DNA from: Datnioides undecimradiatus
Taxonomy: Eukaryota; Chordata; Actinopteri; Lobotiformes; Datnioididae
Length of the DNA: 64,000 bases
Assembly (NCBI GenBank): GCA_008933995.1
Contig: WARS01000071.1
Span: 4,618,652 to 4,682,651 of the forward strand
Reading direction: 5' to 3'
Shown: in pieces, positions 48,491 to 60,240 of the stretch
Position numbering within the stretch: position 1 is the stretch's first letter
Layout: every line of letters starts with the position of its first letter
The notes under the pieces: generated by a model
What the model was told of the DNA's origin: nothing
The model's input: the letters and a program-made list of their open reading frames with translations, nothing else
Database searches by the model: none
Translations under genes and position numbers: made by a program

Positions 48491-50385
48491 AGACTGTCAG
48501 ACAAACCCACCTAGAGCCTCAGAGCTGGACAACCTATGCTACGACGAGAGAGGAAGGAACACGAGGCAATCAGACGATGCTGTATGCGCACGTCTCTCTC
48601 AGGATGCTCCATTGTCCAGTGCACTAGCTAAATGAGACCAGTAAAAGGCTCCAAGAAAACAAAAGACTTATTAGAGTTTAAAAGGAAAAAGGTACATTTA
48701 AATTTAAATCTTATGCTTTTCTATCGCAGCGTTGAAATGCAGTGGTAGTCTGATTAGTGGTTCGTATGGTCTAATCTGAATAAGACGCTCCTTTCTCCTG
48801 TATTAAAAATGCAAAAACCAAACGGCTAAATTCAAATGAAAGCGACGCAGGGCAGCTACAGTCGATCGGAGCTGCAGACAGTCACTCCCTGCCTTTTAAC
48901 TGATGGCGACACACAACCGGACACGTGCACGTACGCGACGGCACAATGAACAGTCCAGTAACGGTGCACACGGCCGAGCGGCACGGAAAGAAGGTGGACA
49001 GGTGAACGTCTCGGCACGTCTTAACCATTTTATTGACTTTATAAAGACTTACTGCCACTATACATTCACAAAGACAGTGAGAAGCCCTCAGCAGACGATT
49101 TCCTCCAATTTACCTGTAACAGATTGGAGGTTTACTGTTCCTCGTGGTTATAGCACCGCTTGTCTACATTAACAGACAGCGGCGTGACATTTGAAACAAA
49201 TCACATCGAGAGAAATCGGCAAAGACGAAATGTAACATCTCAGTCCCGCGAACGCGGTTTACATTAAAACAAGGGGGTCCTAAATGCAGAGACGCGCGCC
49301 GCCTGTGTCGCAACCCGCCCTTTGATGCCCTTGAGGGAGCTGCTTGAAGTCTGTCAGCGGCGCTCACCTCCAGCCCGACTGGGGCAGAGAGGCGGCGGCG
49401 TACCTGCGGGGTGATTGACAGGCTGGGCGAGTCGGGGGCTTCGCCAGCACCTTTGCAATAATAGCAAAATGTGAATGCCGGGAATATTAATGTCCTTCAT
49501 ATTTTATTAATTCTAAATCCGTGGGATATCAGCTTGGTGCTTTATGAAAAGAAAACATCAATCCTGCAGAGGTAATGAGCACAGGAGCAATTTGGGGGTA
49601 AGGGAGGTGGATGGGGAGGCGGAGGGAACGTGCACCCCTCTAGTTATGCACTGAGGGAGATGGAGAAAACTAATATTTGGCCGTCCGCTGTTCGGTATCG
49701 TCCGTTAAATGACTGTGCCGCAGGGGAGGAACACCGCATACCGGCTACTGCCGCCGTGTCTCATCTGGCTAAATGTGACAATTTTAGTTTGGCGCCCCGC
49801 CCCTCTCTATTTTCACACATCCTGTGCGTCGGCGCACGTGGACGCGTATGTCGGCCTTTTCCTGTACGCGCATCTGTTTTACTTCCTTGATTGAAGTGCG
49901 GGGGCCTTTGTTGTCCTCAAAGCTTGTCACATATTTTAAAGCATCAAACTGACACGACGGCGCGCCGACTGCATTAAGAGTGACACGCGGCTTCATAAAA
50001 GCATGCATATGGAACAGCAGGAAAACGCCGTCAAGGTCAAGACAAATAAAACAGGGATGCGAGCCTGTCGGAGTATTACAAAGTCACAGACATGTGCCGA
50101 GGCGTTTCAGACCATCTGGCTGAAAGATCCCGTAAGTCAAAGCGCAGGTTTGATGAATTACAAAGGACTTGTCATTATTTGTTTGCATCTCAATGGAACA
50201 TCACTTAAAAGCCGATCACTGATGCGATAGCCGCGCCCCGTGGAATTGAACTTTTGCTCGATTCAAGGAAAAACAACGGCGTGCATGTCTTCGTGGCCAA
50301 ATGGTGAAACTTCCACTCCGGTGTCTCTGTCAGCAGATGCCTATAGCGTTAGCGTGAGCAGGTGGCTGTCTGTGTGTTATTGTTA
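48490..50385. other. Non-coding DNA
   Basis: No gene recognised. A perfect TCAAGGTCA lies at 50,031-50,039. CpG-richer patches at 49,240-49,450 and 49,690-49,870 carry no exon-like structure. Confidence 0.4.
50031..50039 (+). promoter_or_regulatory. NR5A/ESRR-type monomer site
   Basis: Perfect TCAAGGTCA, one of four exact copies in the window. Confidence 0.3.
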
Positions 50386-50885
50386 GAGGCCCGGGCAATT
50401 GATGCGATTATGTGATGCGAGCAGATGGATGTAAGGATAATGACGGCCGCGATTCACCACTGCCATTCGCTGTCATTTCCTCACATCCAGGATTTCAGGA
50501 AGACTTGATTCTACATATGGCGTGCAGGCCTCCTAATTACATGATAGATGTTTAGTATTCTCCGGGGCAGTACATTGTTCTCAAATGGGTGCAAATGGAC
50601 AGTTTAATAGTTTCTCGCCACGGCCTCAGTTGCCATTCCAAGAAGGCCATTATGTCCAATCATAAAACATCTGGAACACATCAGAATCCGCCTCTCTGCT
50701 GCTGCCATTAGGGCTCCGATCCCTCAGACCTCCTCCTCTGTGTTTATTTGGATGGCTCCGGGCTGAATAGCAAATACTTCAGACTAATAAAAGTGATAAA
50801 TGATTTCTTGGTGATTCAATGAAAGTTTCGGCTCTTTTTCTTTTTCTTTTTTTTTTCTTCTGCAGTAATAAATCATATTCTGAGA
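50385..50885. promoter_or_regulatory. Strong candidate conserved non-coding element
   Basis: Five hundred bases of unique sequence with CAATTGATGCGATTATGTG, GTAAGGATAATGACGG, GGCCTCCTAATTACATGATAG, GTCCAATCATAAAACATC and CAGACTAATAAAAGTGATAAATG. It ends in a T-rich tract with TTCTGCAG at 50,864, which reads as a good splice acceptor but leads into TAATAAATC with stops. One of the best enhancer candidates here by texture; not aligned. Confidence 0.4.
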
Positions 50886-51599
50886 TGATGCCACCAGACC
50901 ATTCACGGCCCACATCAGTCAGCCGCTGTCCCTCGCCAATGACATTTCATCCTCTTCTGTCCTAATAAAAGCACCCCCTTCTTATTGGCTGTAGTCTCCT
51001 TGAATCTAAAATACCTACCACAACCCGCTGCTGCCACCACCTTCACACGGGAAACCTCTGAAACCTTACACTGGAGGAAAAAAACGTCTATTAGTGCCAT
51101 GGCGCTGACTCGCACCGGCTTTAAGCCTCAGTATTAGTTGCGCTGTAATATTTTACACGCTAACTGACAAGGGGGCACCTCGGGGTACCAGCAGCACAGA
51201 CACTGCGCTGGAGCCTGGAAATAACGGTGCAGTGATTATAGCGCTCCTCAAAAGGTCACTGTGATATTGGGATTTAAGCCCTCGTCGTCTAACTGGAGAT
51301 TTTGACAACGGCATGTGCAAAAGGTGCAATCCGCCCTGCGGCGCTGTCGTCATGCGACTCTACACGAGCAAACTATGGGTTGTAGCGTACGGCACGGTAG
51401 CTGTATGCTTATTTTGCAACCCTCAGTCGTCTCAGGACCTAATCACGATCCTAGAAGCCGGTTCGCCCGTAGCTTGCAGGTTCCAGCTTTAAAAACCACA
51501 GTAATCGAGCTGCAAGACTCTACAACAGCTCCTCCGAGTGTGTCACATGACTAGCTGCAATAACAGCAGCAGCTAGCGCACTTCTGGCACACGATACCG

Positions 51600-51790
51600 G
51601 GAACTTTCAGTAAACTTTATTCTTTACTTTTTATTTTTTCTATATATTTTCTTAGATATAGTCATCACTTTTTATCTTTTGTAAATATTTTTTTGCATAT
51701 TTGTCTATTTGTCATGCTGGGTGCTTGTAAATTGCTGCTGCAACACAGAAATTTCCCAGTTTGGGATTAATAAAGTTTATCTATCTATCT
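51600..51790 (+). mobile_element. Non-LTR retroposon 3' end with (ATCT)n tail
   Basis: A T-rich 3' untranslated-like region (TTTATTTTTTCTATATATTTTC, then TTTTGTAAATATTTTTTTGC) leads to ACAGAAATTTCCCAGTTTGGGATTAATAAAG and a terminal (ATCT)3. A phrase of the type AATTTCCC..GGGATTAATAAAGT followed by ATCT repeats is the familiar 3' end of LINE/SINE-type elements in fish genomes. Only the 3' tail is evident, consistent with 5' truncation on insertion. No reverse-transcriptase frame is present upstream, and the 5' limit is uncertain. Confidence 0.65.
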
Positions 51791-51799
51791 AATTATGCT

Positions 51800-52447
51800 T
51801 TGACTGACTCCTAATTTCTTAGAAATGTATAACCCGCAACCAATATAAACCAAAATATAAACCTTCAAACTACTTTTGTTTGAGACTGTCTGTGTGTTAT
51901 TTAAACAGAATAACTTTAGTGGTAACGATCATAATCATTAGCACCTTTATGATTTTTATGACTATTATTATCCTGTACCCCCCCCTTTCCACCAAACTCA
52001 CCTTGGAGTAAAGCCAGACCCTTATTCCTTGGTCATATATTTATATGGGGGGGATGTCATTTGGAGCCAGGGAATGGTTCAACTGGGCTCAACTGCGTGG
52101 TGAATAATTTAAGATTCTATTAACATTCAAATTTGACATTGATTTGACACAGTCAGGCCTCCGCTAACTGACAAGAAGTGGCAAGGTGGTGGGGAGAGAG
52201 GGAGAGCTGTGCCACGGCAACAGTCCAGATGGCGTTTCATGCCATTATTTATACTGGGAGAGGTCTCCGGTCTGTTTTGCACCTGTAAAGAAGCATTTCC
52301 CTCGTGTGGATATGCGGAAGTTCCTTACAGTCTGGTTTTTCCTACTCATCTGCAATCCTTTATGAGCCGGACTGGCTAGAAATAACCTTTAAGAAGGCCA
52401 ACGGAAGAGTGAGACAAAGCCAAACAGAGGAGGGGTGTGTGCGTGCA

Positions 52448-52478
<31 letters not shown>

Positions 52479-53230
52479 TCATATGAGGGATCACAAATCA
52501 ATAGCTCGGGGTCATCTTCCCCAGACAATCGTAACTTTGCAGATAAAGCAGCACAGGCCAGGCAACCTCATCGCCTTTTAAAGATCTGTTTACACAGAGA
52601 CAAAGACAGGGAGGAGAGACCTTTTAATAGGACAGACCTGCCACTTGCATTGAGGTCATTGAATTTAGAACTTGCATTTACTGGACAGATGCCTGGTTAG
52701 TTCAGGACCGTTCAGCTTTTCTACTCCGATGCGAACCAGCTCTGCGATGTCTGGAGATTACAAACGCAACAGTTTTACATAATCCCTCTGTCGCTTGTGA
52801 TAGAGTTTTGGAGTCGCGATTAAAACAGATCTCCAAAAAAGTTGCAGTCGTTGCTATTCAGACAGTCGCGCTGACATTTACCTTGCAGAACACAAAAGGG
52901 ACTCGTTCGGGAAACAGTGGCTGTGCCCAAACCACGGTTCGGTAAATACACCAACATTTCAGATACAGAAACAATCCTAAATGAATTCAAGTCAAGACGA
53001 AACTCCTGGGGAGTGTAGAGAATCAGCAAACAACAAAGGCAAACCACAATCCTCCGCTTACTACTCTGTATCCCACAATGTAGTCTCATACTATAAGAAT
53101 AAACCTGGAAGAACAAGGCTGCTTTAGGCTTTATGTTTCTAATACCTGGTGTCATTCTCCTTCTGCTCTATCGCCCTAAGTCAGAGGGCCAGTTGGATAA
53201 TTGCATCTGCGGAGAAACTCTGCAGCGCTA
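51800..53230. other. Non-coding DNA with (GT)n
   Basis: No gene recognised. AT-rich at 51,800-51,980, then mixed. Contains the (GT)n tract listed separately. Confidence 0.4.
52449..52478. repeat. (GT)n microsatellite
   Basis: Thirteen to fifteen GT units with an upstream GC interruption. Confidence 0.95.
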
Positions 53231-53297
53231 TCGCCGGCGAGAAGAAGTTTCATCAAAAGCTGATGAAACTTTCGTTTCTCTGGGTTATGAACGGCGA
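53231..53297. other. Pre-miRNA-sized imperfect hairpin
   Basis: AAGTTTCATC at 53,245-53,254 pairs perfectly with GATGAAACTT at 53,262-53,271 around a 7-nt loop. Outside a small bulge, GAGAA (53,239-53,243) pairs with TTCTC (53,276-53,280), and beyond an asymmetric internal loop TCGCCG (53,231-53,236) pairs with CGGCGA (53,292-53,297). The total of 67 nt is in the pre-miRNA size range. Loop asymmetry weakens a Drosha-substrate reading, and the arms do not match a microRNA I know. Confidence 0.25.
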
Positions 53298-53299
53298 AC

Positions 53300-55630
53300 A
53301 GTGTTTGTCAAACTTGACCAACAACACGGCTCCGTCTGTCAGCCAGGGGAGACTTTTTTTGGGCGGTGGAGGGGGGCAAAGAAACAGAAAACAGTGCTGA
53401 CTACAGTATAAGTTCCAAGCTGGAAACACAAATCACTAAAACCTTCCTTCTGATGGAGATCGGTCGATAGAGTGAGATTACGGTGAGGATATCTCTAATC
53501 TCCACTCCACAACATATATATGAGAAGAGAAGGTACATAGATCCTGCTAATCATACATTACTGTGTTTAAACTCTGCAGGTTCAGCTGCACCAGCAGAGT
53601 ATGTTCGAATATGGCAATCGAGGGAGTCAAGATCCTGCTAGAGTTGATACCTTTAGCTATAGATGGTCACAAAGGTCTTTTTAAACTAAGATTAAGATAT
53701 AATTTAAAAGACATATTGAACAATTCTGGGATCTCACCCTAGAGTAAAATACATTTCTGCCATGAAGATATTATATTTCTGCTCCGTCTCAATCTCCCGC
53801 TTTGCTTTTAATAAGCCGTCGGCTAAACGGGTCAGAACTCGGGTTGAACTTTGAGCGTATCTGTTTGACGGCATGTGAGTAATGCTGCGCAGGGGCTTGG
53901 TGCCGCTGCCGCTGCCTCGGTCAAGGCTGAAGATTATTGCCTGTCGCTGCGAGTGGGCAGCTTCAGGTTTACACGCAGACTGTGGAGATCCACCGAATTG
54001 AAAACCTAAACGCCGTTGGTTGGTAAATGTATGGTTAAATATAGACACTGCCTATCTGTGTGCGCCCTCCGCGTTGGTTTATTACCGCCTGCCCACACGT
54101 AGTTTATGTAAAAGGTCAAGTGCATTAAGGGCCAAGTTGTTTGTCACGTTCCTTCACACATCTCATACACACACAACTCCCCTAATACGCTCTTATAAGT
54201 CCAAGTGAACGTCATTTGAAAAGGACCATTACCTGTGGACAAACAGGGAAGGGCAGTGAGATGCCATCCCGCGTCTTATGTTACACAGTCCACTTCTGTA
54301 GGTTACCAAACTCGCAACGGCTCTACCAGAGTAATCGACAATGAGAACAGCCGTTAGCTGAAGCCCCAGATACGAGCACGGTGCTCCGGTGCAGATGGCG
54401 CTGACGTGTTCCTGTAATTATATTTGATTCTGCGGTAATATCTTGCCAGGGCGGTGTGCAGAGCTAACAGGAGATCTCCTATCTCTCAGAGGACCTGAGT
54501 GGCCAGGCAAAGCTCATTACAGAGGCACACGCGCGCTGAGGAAGGAGCGTGCAGAAATACCTTTACCCTGCTAAGGTGGGTCCCTGGTGGGACTCGGCAG
54601 CTGTCTTTTACCATCAACTCCAGCTGTGTTAATTCCATATAAACCCCTGATTGCAGCAGACCGCGGTGTCTCCTGAGGACCTGGGGTGTGACAATCATCC
54701 GTCAGGCCTTAAAATGGGGCATATTACAGATAGGGTTAATCCACCATAGCCCGAGGAAGTGCCAAGTTCCCCCGTTGTCATAGATACTGTACAACCCCGC
54801 AGCACATGGGCTAGCCTCCATGTAGCATTGAGCTAAATATTAAAAACAGACTTTAGGCATCACAATAATCCCGCCTGCTGCGGTAACCCAATCAGTACAC
54901 CACACAGTAATAAGATCTGGCGCATTAAATCTAAATTCAGGTTGAGGAACAGCTCAGCTAATCCACACGATGTGATTTGATTCTCTTCCCTCCTTCCATG
55001 AGCCGCCGCAACGTTAAAAGATAAAAAAAAAAAAAAAGACGACAGCTCGCAGGACGGGATAGCCCCAAAACTTTCGCGCTTATCTCAAAGTTACAACGAG
55101 TTACGACAGAGCGCATTGCAATGAGAGAGAGAGAGGGAGGTGTGCAAGTGAACAGTATCATGCGGTGACCTCTGCTGCGCTGGAGTGATAAAATGTCACG
55201 GCTTCTGTGCATTTAATCCATCAAACGACCGCCTTTCCTCCAAAAAAAAAAGAGAAAAACAAGGAAAGCCTCAGCCAGGATGTGACCACCGAGCCTTATC
55301 ATAATGTGCCCTTAACTGAAGATGACAATATAGAAAAGATTGCAGGGCAAACTGCATATATCCATCAGGAGGAAGGCACTTTTTGGCATCGCACCACAAT
55401 ACAGCCGACATATGTTAACAAGGAGATACGGGCCGCGCCGCGAAACTCAACTATGAATACATTATGAGGTGACGACCAAATAAAATCACACTTTGCCCCC
55501 TCTGTCGTTTTTATGAGGTTGCTATGTATATATGCAGTCACCCAGCAGATGAAAGTCGTTTTATGCATTCATGTCCAGAAATGTCGGTGTCTGCAGGTTT
55601 CTGCCGGTGGCTAAAAATAGGTGGATACAA
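53300..55630. other. Non-coding DNA
   Basis: No gene recognised. A poly-A lies at 55,023-55,037. AT-rich segments at 53,500-53,760 look like unconstrained DNA. Frames are random. Confidence 0.4.

Positions 55631-55633
<3 letters not shown>

Positions 55634-55677
<44 letters not shown>
55634..55677 (+). repeat. Long (GA)n microsatellite
   Basis: Twenty-two uninterrupted GA units, the longest GA run in the window; a purine mirror repeat able to form H-DNA. Confidence 0.97.
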
Positions 55678-55680
<3 letters not shown>

Positions 55681-55797
55681 GGTGCCGTTATGGGCGTAGG
55701 GGAGGCAAATAAAACAGTAAATTTGCACCGTGCGCTGTGGTGGGTGAGGAAATACTGTCTCTCCTGAATTAGATTTGTCAATTCACATATTACCATC

Positions 55798-55818
55798 ACT
55801 TAGTCAGGGGGCGCTGCA
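55798..55818 (+). promoter_or_regulatory. CTCF-like site
   Basis: TAGTCAGGGGGCGCTGCAG contains the CTCF core CAGGGGGCGCTG exactly; the 5' CCAS positions are weaker. It lies between a (GA)n repeat and a poly-A tract. Confidence 0.35.
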
Positions 55819-55825
55819 GCAAAAT

Positions 55826-55844
55826 AAAAAAAAAAAAAAAAAAA
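55826..55844. repeat. Poly-A tract
   Basis: About nineteen A beginning after AAAAT. Confidence 0.9.
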
Positions 55845-56036
55845 GATGAATGGCCTGACGCGTCGTATAGGTAGCGCTATACAGTAAAAATACCTCAGGC
55901 GTTGTTATTGTGGCGTTACTATGTGGGTAAATGACTGAAGCAACTATTTTAGTGAATGCAATTTTTTAAAAAACCCCAAAACGAATCACCCTGTAATCGC
56001 CGTATTTCTGTGCATACACACGTGGCTGCAAGCGTA

Positions 56037-56062
56037 AGCGCGCGTGCATGTGCACGTGCACA
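56037..56062. repeat. Z-DNA-prone alternating purine-pyrimidine tract
   Basis: AGCGCGCGTGCATGTGCACG continuing TGCACA alternates purine and pyrimidine for about 25 bp with a CG-rich start. It also contains TGCACGTGCA, a 10-bp palindrome with a CACGTG E-box at 56,053-56,058. Confidence 0.6.
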
Positions 56063-56206
56063 GCAGACGTGAATGCGAGGGCACATTAGAATGTGTGTTT
56101 CACAATCCGGGCCTCACCTCCCGGAGTCGTCATTTAGACAGGTGACGGGGTGTCTGTAATCACCGCCTCAGCAAAGTTCAGACAGACTATTACCAACATA
56201 CGCCTG

Positions 56207-56209
56207 CAC

Positions 56210-56249
<40 letters not shown>
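56207..56249. repeat. (CA)n microsatellite
   Basis: About twenty CA units with an ATATA interruption near 56,216-56,220. Confidence 0.95.
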
Positions 56250-56251
<2 letters not shown>

Positions 56252-56654
56252 CCATAATCACTGTGGCCGGCCGACTTCCCTCATCATTACCCCGGGAGAC
56301 AGGAGATAGAGAAATCCCACCAATACCATATCTCCCTGTTTTGGCGGACAGCTAATGGTAAAAGTGTGGTGACTTCTTTTCCCATTTTGCACAAGGTTGT
56401 GAAACCACATTGCACCCCATTACTGTTAGTTACCCCCGCCACCCAGGCAACCTGCCCCGAGGATGGATCATTTTGCATATGGAGGGAGTGGAAATGATCT
56501 TTGGCAGAGCTGTTGTAAAGTGGACGTCATTTGTCACCGTACAGACACCGGACAACCATGTGTGATGGATGAAACGCGCGGCCGAATCTGTGACAGGAAA
56601 TAAAGCGAGAGCGGGACGGGAGGGCAAAGAGGGATGGAGGGGGTAGAGAGCGGA

Positions 56655-57005
56655 TGGGAGTCTGTGTTAATGATATGGTCATATGTACACAGTGGAGCTC
56701 AGATGTGATTAAGGCAGTGATATGATGGGTGGTGTCAGTGCCGAGCTTAATGACTAATGCAATGAGATGGAATTGGAAGAGACACTGGTGTCAGGCTGAA
56801 GTGGAATAATGCCTGGAGCCTCTGCAGCAGCAGACACATGGAACTGCCACAATGAGCAGCCTCATAAGCACAAATCGTTACGGTAGCTGGAGACTTAGAC
56901 ATGCATAATTAGCTGTGCTGCAGAACAATACAAAATTGAAATTCAGTGCTTTTGACATTCTGTCAGGCAAATGATAAATAACCAGAAAATATAATGACAA
57001 TGATT
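56655..57005. promoter_or_regulatory. Strong candidate conserved non-coding element
   Basis: Repeat-free, CpG-poor block with GTTAATGATATGGTCATATG, GATGTGATTAAGGC, GAGCTTAATGACTAATGC, GAATAATGCCTGG and GACATGCATAATTAGCTGTGC. Multiple homeodomain words and NK2-like GATTAAG across 350 bp between simple repeats. One of the best enhancer candidates by texture. Confidence 0.4.
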
Positions 57006-57059
57006 ATTTCACTTATTTGTCATGAATCAGTATCCACTGCCCTAAATGGATGCACATTT

Positions 57060-57090
57060 AAAAAAAAAAAAAAAAAAGAGAGAGAGAGAA
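57060..57090 (+). repeat. Poly-A plus (GA)n
   Basis: Eighteen A followed by six GA units. Confidence 0.9.
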
Positions 57091-58030
57091 ATGTTTCAGC
57101 AACAGGACAGTGACGCAGTGGAATAATGAGGACCCCGACCACCATGAACAAAAGTATTCATAGCGTTGTGACATGGTGCATCCTCCGTGGTGAAAACAAG
57201 TAGCCTTAGTTTAAAAGACAAAGCCTGTCCTGCAGATCCTGATGCAACTAAGCTACATCTCCTGCGTTAGACAGAATAAAGCGTGCATCTAATGCCATAC
57301 ATCTCCTTTAGCCTGCTGGGAGTCAGAAATGATCAGGATTCACATTGCAATTAAAAAAAAGGGAGGACAGACTTAAAAAGGGGTAAGAGCTGTCTCTGTC
57401 AGGATGACCAGGGACATGGCCTCATTCTACTTTATTGCTGCTTGGCCTTTCAGGAAACAGAAATGCTTGCCATTGCACATCTTCAACAATATCTCTCTGC
57501 ATACATAAAACGGAGGATGGGGAGGCTCGCGGGAAAGCCCGGGTTGTTTATGGTTGCAATATAGATTTTATACAGCTCCTAGGAAAAGGGAATTACGTCT
57601 TAAATTACAAAGATGTCTCTGTGAGTTGTCAGCGGCAGGAGTTATACGGTCCTCGTGGCTAGTGTGGCTGTTTGGCTGCGGGGGACACCGGGGAGCTGCA
57701 GGCTGCAAAATGGGGCTCGGCAGAGACAGCTGACCTACAGTACGCAGAGTCAGCTCAAAATAACAAAGTTACTCAAACCCCCTGATGAAACAATGGCCCA
57801 GATGAGGCCAACGTGTGAAGCACAACAAAGCAGGGGAAGGTAGAAAAACACAAGACGTGCACAGAGTGTGCACAGACACACACACGCACACACTGCTTTG
57901 CTCAAGACTAGAAGGTATAGTAAGCCAAGAGCAAATCTGTCTTTCCTCAGCTCTGCTGCTCACACTATGAAACTGCAACAACTGTATGTAATTGAAAAGC
58001 GAGCAGACGAATGAACTGCGTATCGCTTAT
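57090..58030. other. Non-coding DNA
   Basis: No gene recognised. A 75-codon plus-strand frame at 57,435-57,662 has no known domain. A (CA)n fragment lies at 57,871-57,893. Confidence 0.35.
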
Positions 58031-58720
58031 TTTGTTTATCAAACAATAATAAAAGGCGGTGATAATAAAAGACATCATTAGGTTGGCCCTTTACAGTAAT
58101 TACTGCAGCCATTATCCATTTTATGGTATTGTATGAAACAAAAACATTACTTTTTTTTCTCTTTTTAATGTTTATAAAAATACAATAACAAATAAAATAT
58201 AATTAAAGTTGCTTGAGGGAAAAGGTGTCTATTAGGCATCTAGGAGCAATGGGATAGACATAAAATACAAGAGGAGTGCTATAAAGATAAAACAACAAGG
58301 AAATCTTACTGAATAGCAAAACAAAGCAGTTAAGAAAAGGCTGATATTCAAGCACTGAATACTAAAAATGTCAAATGTGGATAAATCATTGGCTATGAAT
58401 CCACTCTCAAACATAAGACGAGGAGCATCTAAGATGTAAGCCAGCTTTTGTGGACACTAATGAGTCGATTGTTCCCTTAAATTATTAATTCGTGCCGTCA
58501 AATTACTTAATTCGTTCTCTCTGATAAATAATTTGTGTTCACAGATTACTGTATTGTGCCCTCCAATTATTAATGGATCCCATTTAATTAGGCTAATATT
58601 GTTAGTAAGAGCTGAAGTTAAAAGGTGTGGTAGGTACTCTGAAGCGTGCCAGAGTGTTAGCGGCAGGCGGTTGCTGCATTAATTCTACCTGCCCTTGTTG
58701 TGCCCTCGACATCCTTTCTC
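58030..58720. promoter_or_regulatory. Strong candidate element with homeodomain array
   Basis: Very AT-rich unique DNA. The best part (58,450-58,600) carries AAATTATTAATTCGT at 58,479-58,493, a near copy AAATTACTTAATTCGT at 58,500-58,515, then CAATTATTAATGG at 58,564-58,576 and TTTAATTAGG near 58,583. The first two are spaced 21 bp, two helical turns, so they face the same side of the helix. The left part (58,035-58,125) has AATAAAAGGCGGTGATAATAAAAG and CAGTAATTACTGCAGCC, a palindrome around GTAATTAC. Candidate homeodomain-driven enhancer. Confidence 0.45.
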
Positions 58721-58890
58721 ACAGTTTTTCTCCTCTAATACATCACGTCCACTACCTCGAGCCAAGCCGTGGTGTGCACAGCTCACACCAGAAAAGGCAC
58801 GTTTAAAGCTGTTAATGCATCTTACTGAGAGGCGGGTGATAAGGCCGATTGCATTAAAACATCCATCTAATAAATATGAAGTTAAAGCCT

Positions 58891-58972
58891 GTAGTCGGTT
58901 AGCCTAGCTTAGCATTAGCAAGCCTGGTCCTGTCCATATGCTTACAACTCTTTTAGTCTACCCAAACAAAAA
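58891..58972 (+). repeat. Possible dispersed-repeat fragment
   Basis: GGTTAGCCTAGCTTAGCATTAGC followed by AAGCCTGGTCCTGTCC resembles, from memory and only loosely, a very common fish repeat that carries TTAGCTTAGCAT and CTGGCTCTGTCC phrases. No ends or target duplication visible, and the family is uncertain. Confidence 0.25.
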
Positions 58973-58979
58973 AACAAAG

Positions 58980-60240
58980 TGCATGCAGAATCGTCCAATG
59001 TGAACGTCATTTCTAGGATATTAGCGCAGACACGTGACCCCAAAATGACAAATGTCACATGTTGCAAATTAGGGTAAACTTTACAGCCAATGACCCACAG
59101 AGCTCAGAGGTAAATATCAACCAGAGAAAGTGGTGCGGGAGAAAAGTTTCTTCACTGCTGCTGTTGGGGGCTGGTTTTCTCTATGAATAGCCTTATCCCG
59201 TAGCATTACAGCGTCAGGGTCTTGATCCTAAGACAGGAGAACATTTATCACAGAGGCGGCCCATTTATAAAATGACATCCTAACTGGCCTGCTTCCAGCT
59301 AGGAGAACCAAACGCTGGCTTTTGCTGAGCACTGTGGGTAACAGGATCTAAGCCGAAAAGGCAGAAGGAGTGGCAAGAGGTGAAACACGTCCTGCCATAT
59401 CCTCTGGATCCATGCTTAAAGGTTACAGAGAAGAGTTTACCCGGTGCACAGATTCCTGGAACAAGAGGAAAAGTTCACCAAGTATATCAGTCAATAACAA
59501 TCCAATTACTTCCACTCCTCAGTGCACAGGGATGTCTCTGTGCTGATGTCTTTATACACATGATGCTGCATTAAATTCTGCTCAAGTACGTCATTCAAAC
59601 GCACACAGAGTGACATTTACATTGTCATTTAGAGAGACAGAAGAATACTCATTATTAATTTAAAGCACGTTGAATTATTTAATATTGAGAATGTTGTCTG
59701 GGATTATAGCGCTGAAAAGTGAGAACATCTACGGCTGAGTAAACAAATAAATCATATTTTCTTCCCCTGCTGGAGGGCAGCACTTAAGAGTGGCAACCAA
59801 AGAGCAAAAAGGGTGGAGGAAGACATACATAAATGCATGGTCTCTTGTTCTCCTACTGTAGTTTTGAACATGAGCCATGAGGTAAACAGATTAGCACAAG
59901 GAACACTAGCCAGGCCTCTAAATGTAGGCAATAATTATATCTACACACTCATTACATGAATTTGCACTGGACTTAGTTCAAGCGTGTGCCATTCAAGAAA
60001 CCAGGGAAAGAGTGTAATTTGTGTGACGAGAGACTAAAAAGGCTCTCTGCGGATGATAAAATATGTACACGTCTGCTCAGACTTGCCTAAGACCTCCAGA
60101 CGCGTCCGATTGGGCGACCTGGCGTCGTTTCTCTATTAAGGTTAATAATTCGCAGGGCAATTAGGGTGCGTGTGAAATGTTCTGGTTACGGCGAGAGGGA
60201 TGTAGCCGCCGCCCCCCCATCCTCTTTATGCCCTACCCCT
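58980..60240. other. Non-coding DNA
   Basis: No gene recognised. AT-rich with no strong pattern apart from the CTCF-like CTGCTGGAGGGCAGC at 59,767-59,781. Confidence 0.4.
59767..59781 (+). promoter_or_regulatory. CTCF-like site
   Basis: CTGCTGGAGGGCAGC matches the 3' two-thirds of the CTCF consensus (GRKGGCRSY). The 5' part is weaker. It is the third plus-oriented CTCF-like word in the right half. Confidence 0.25.
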
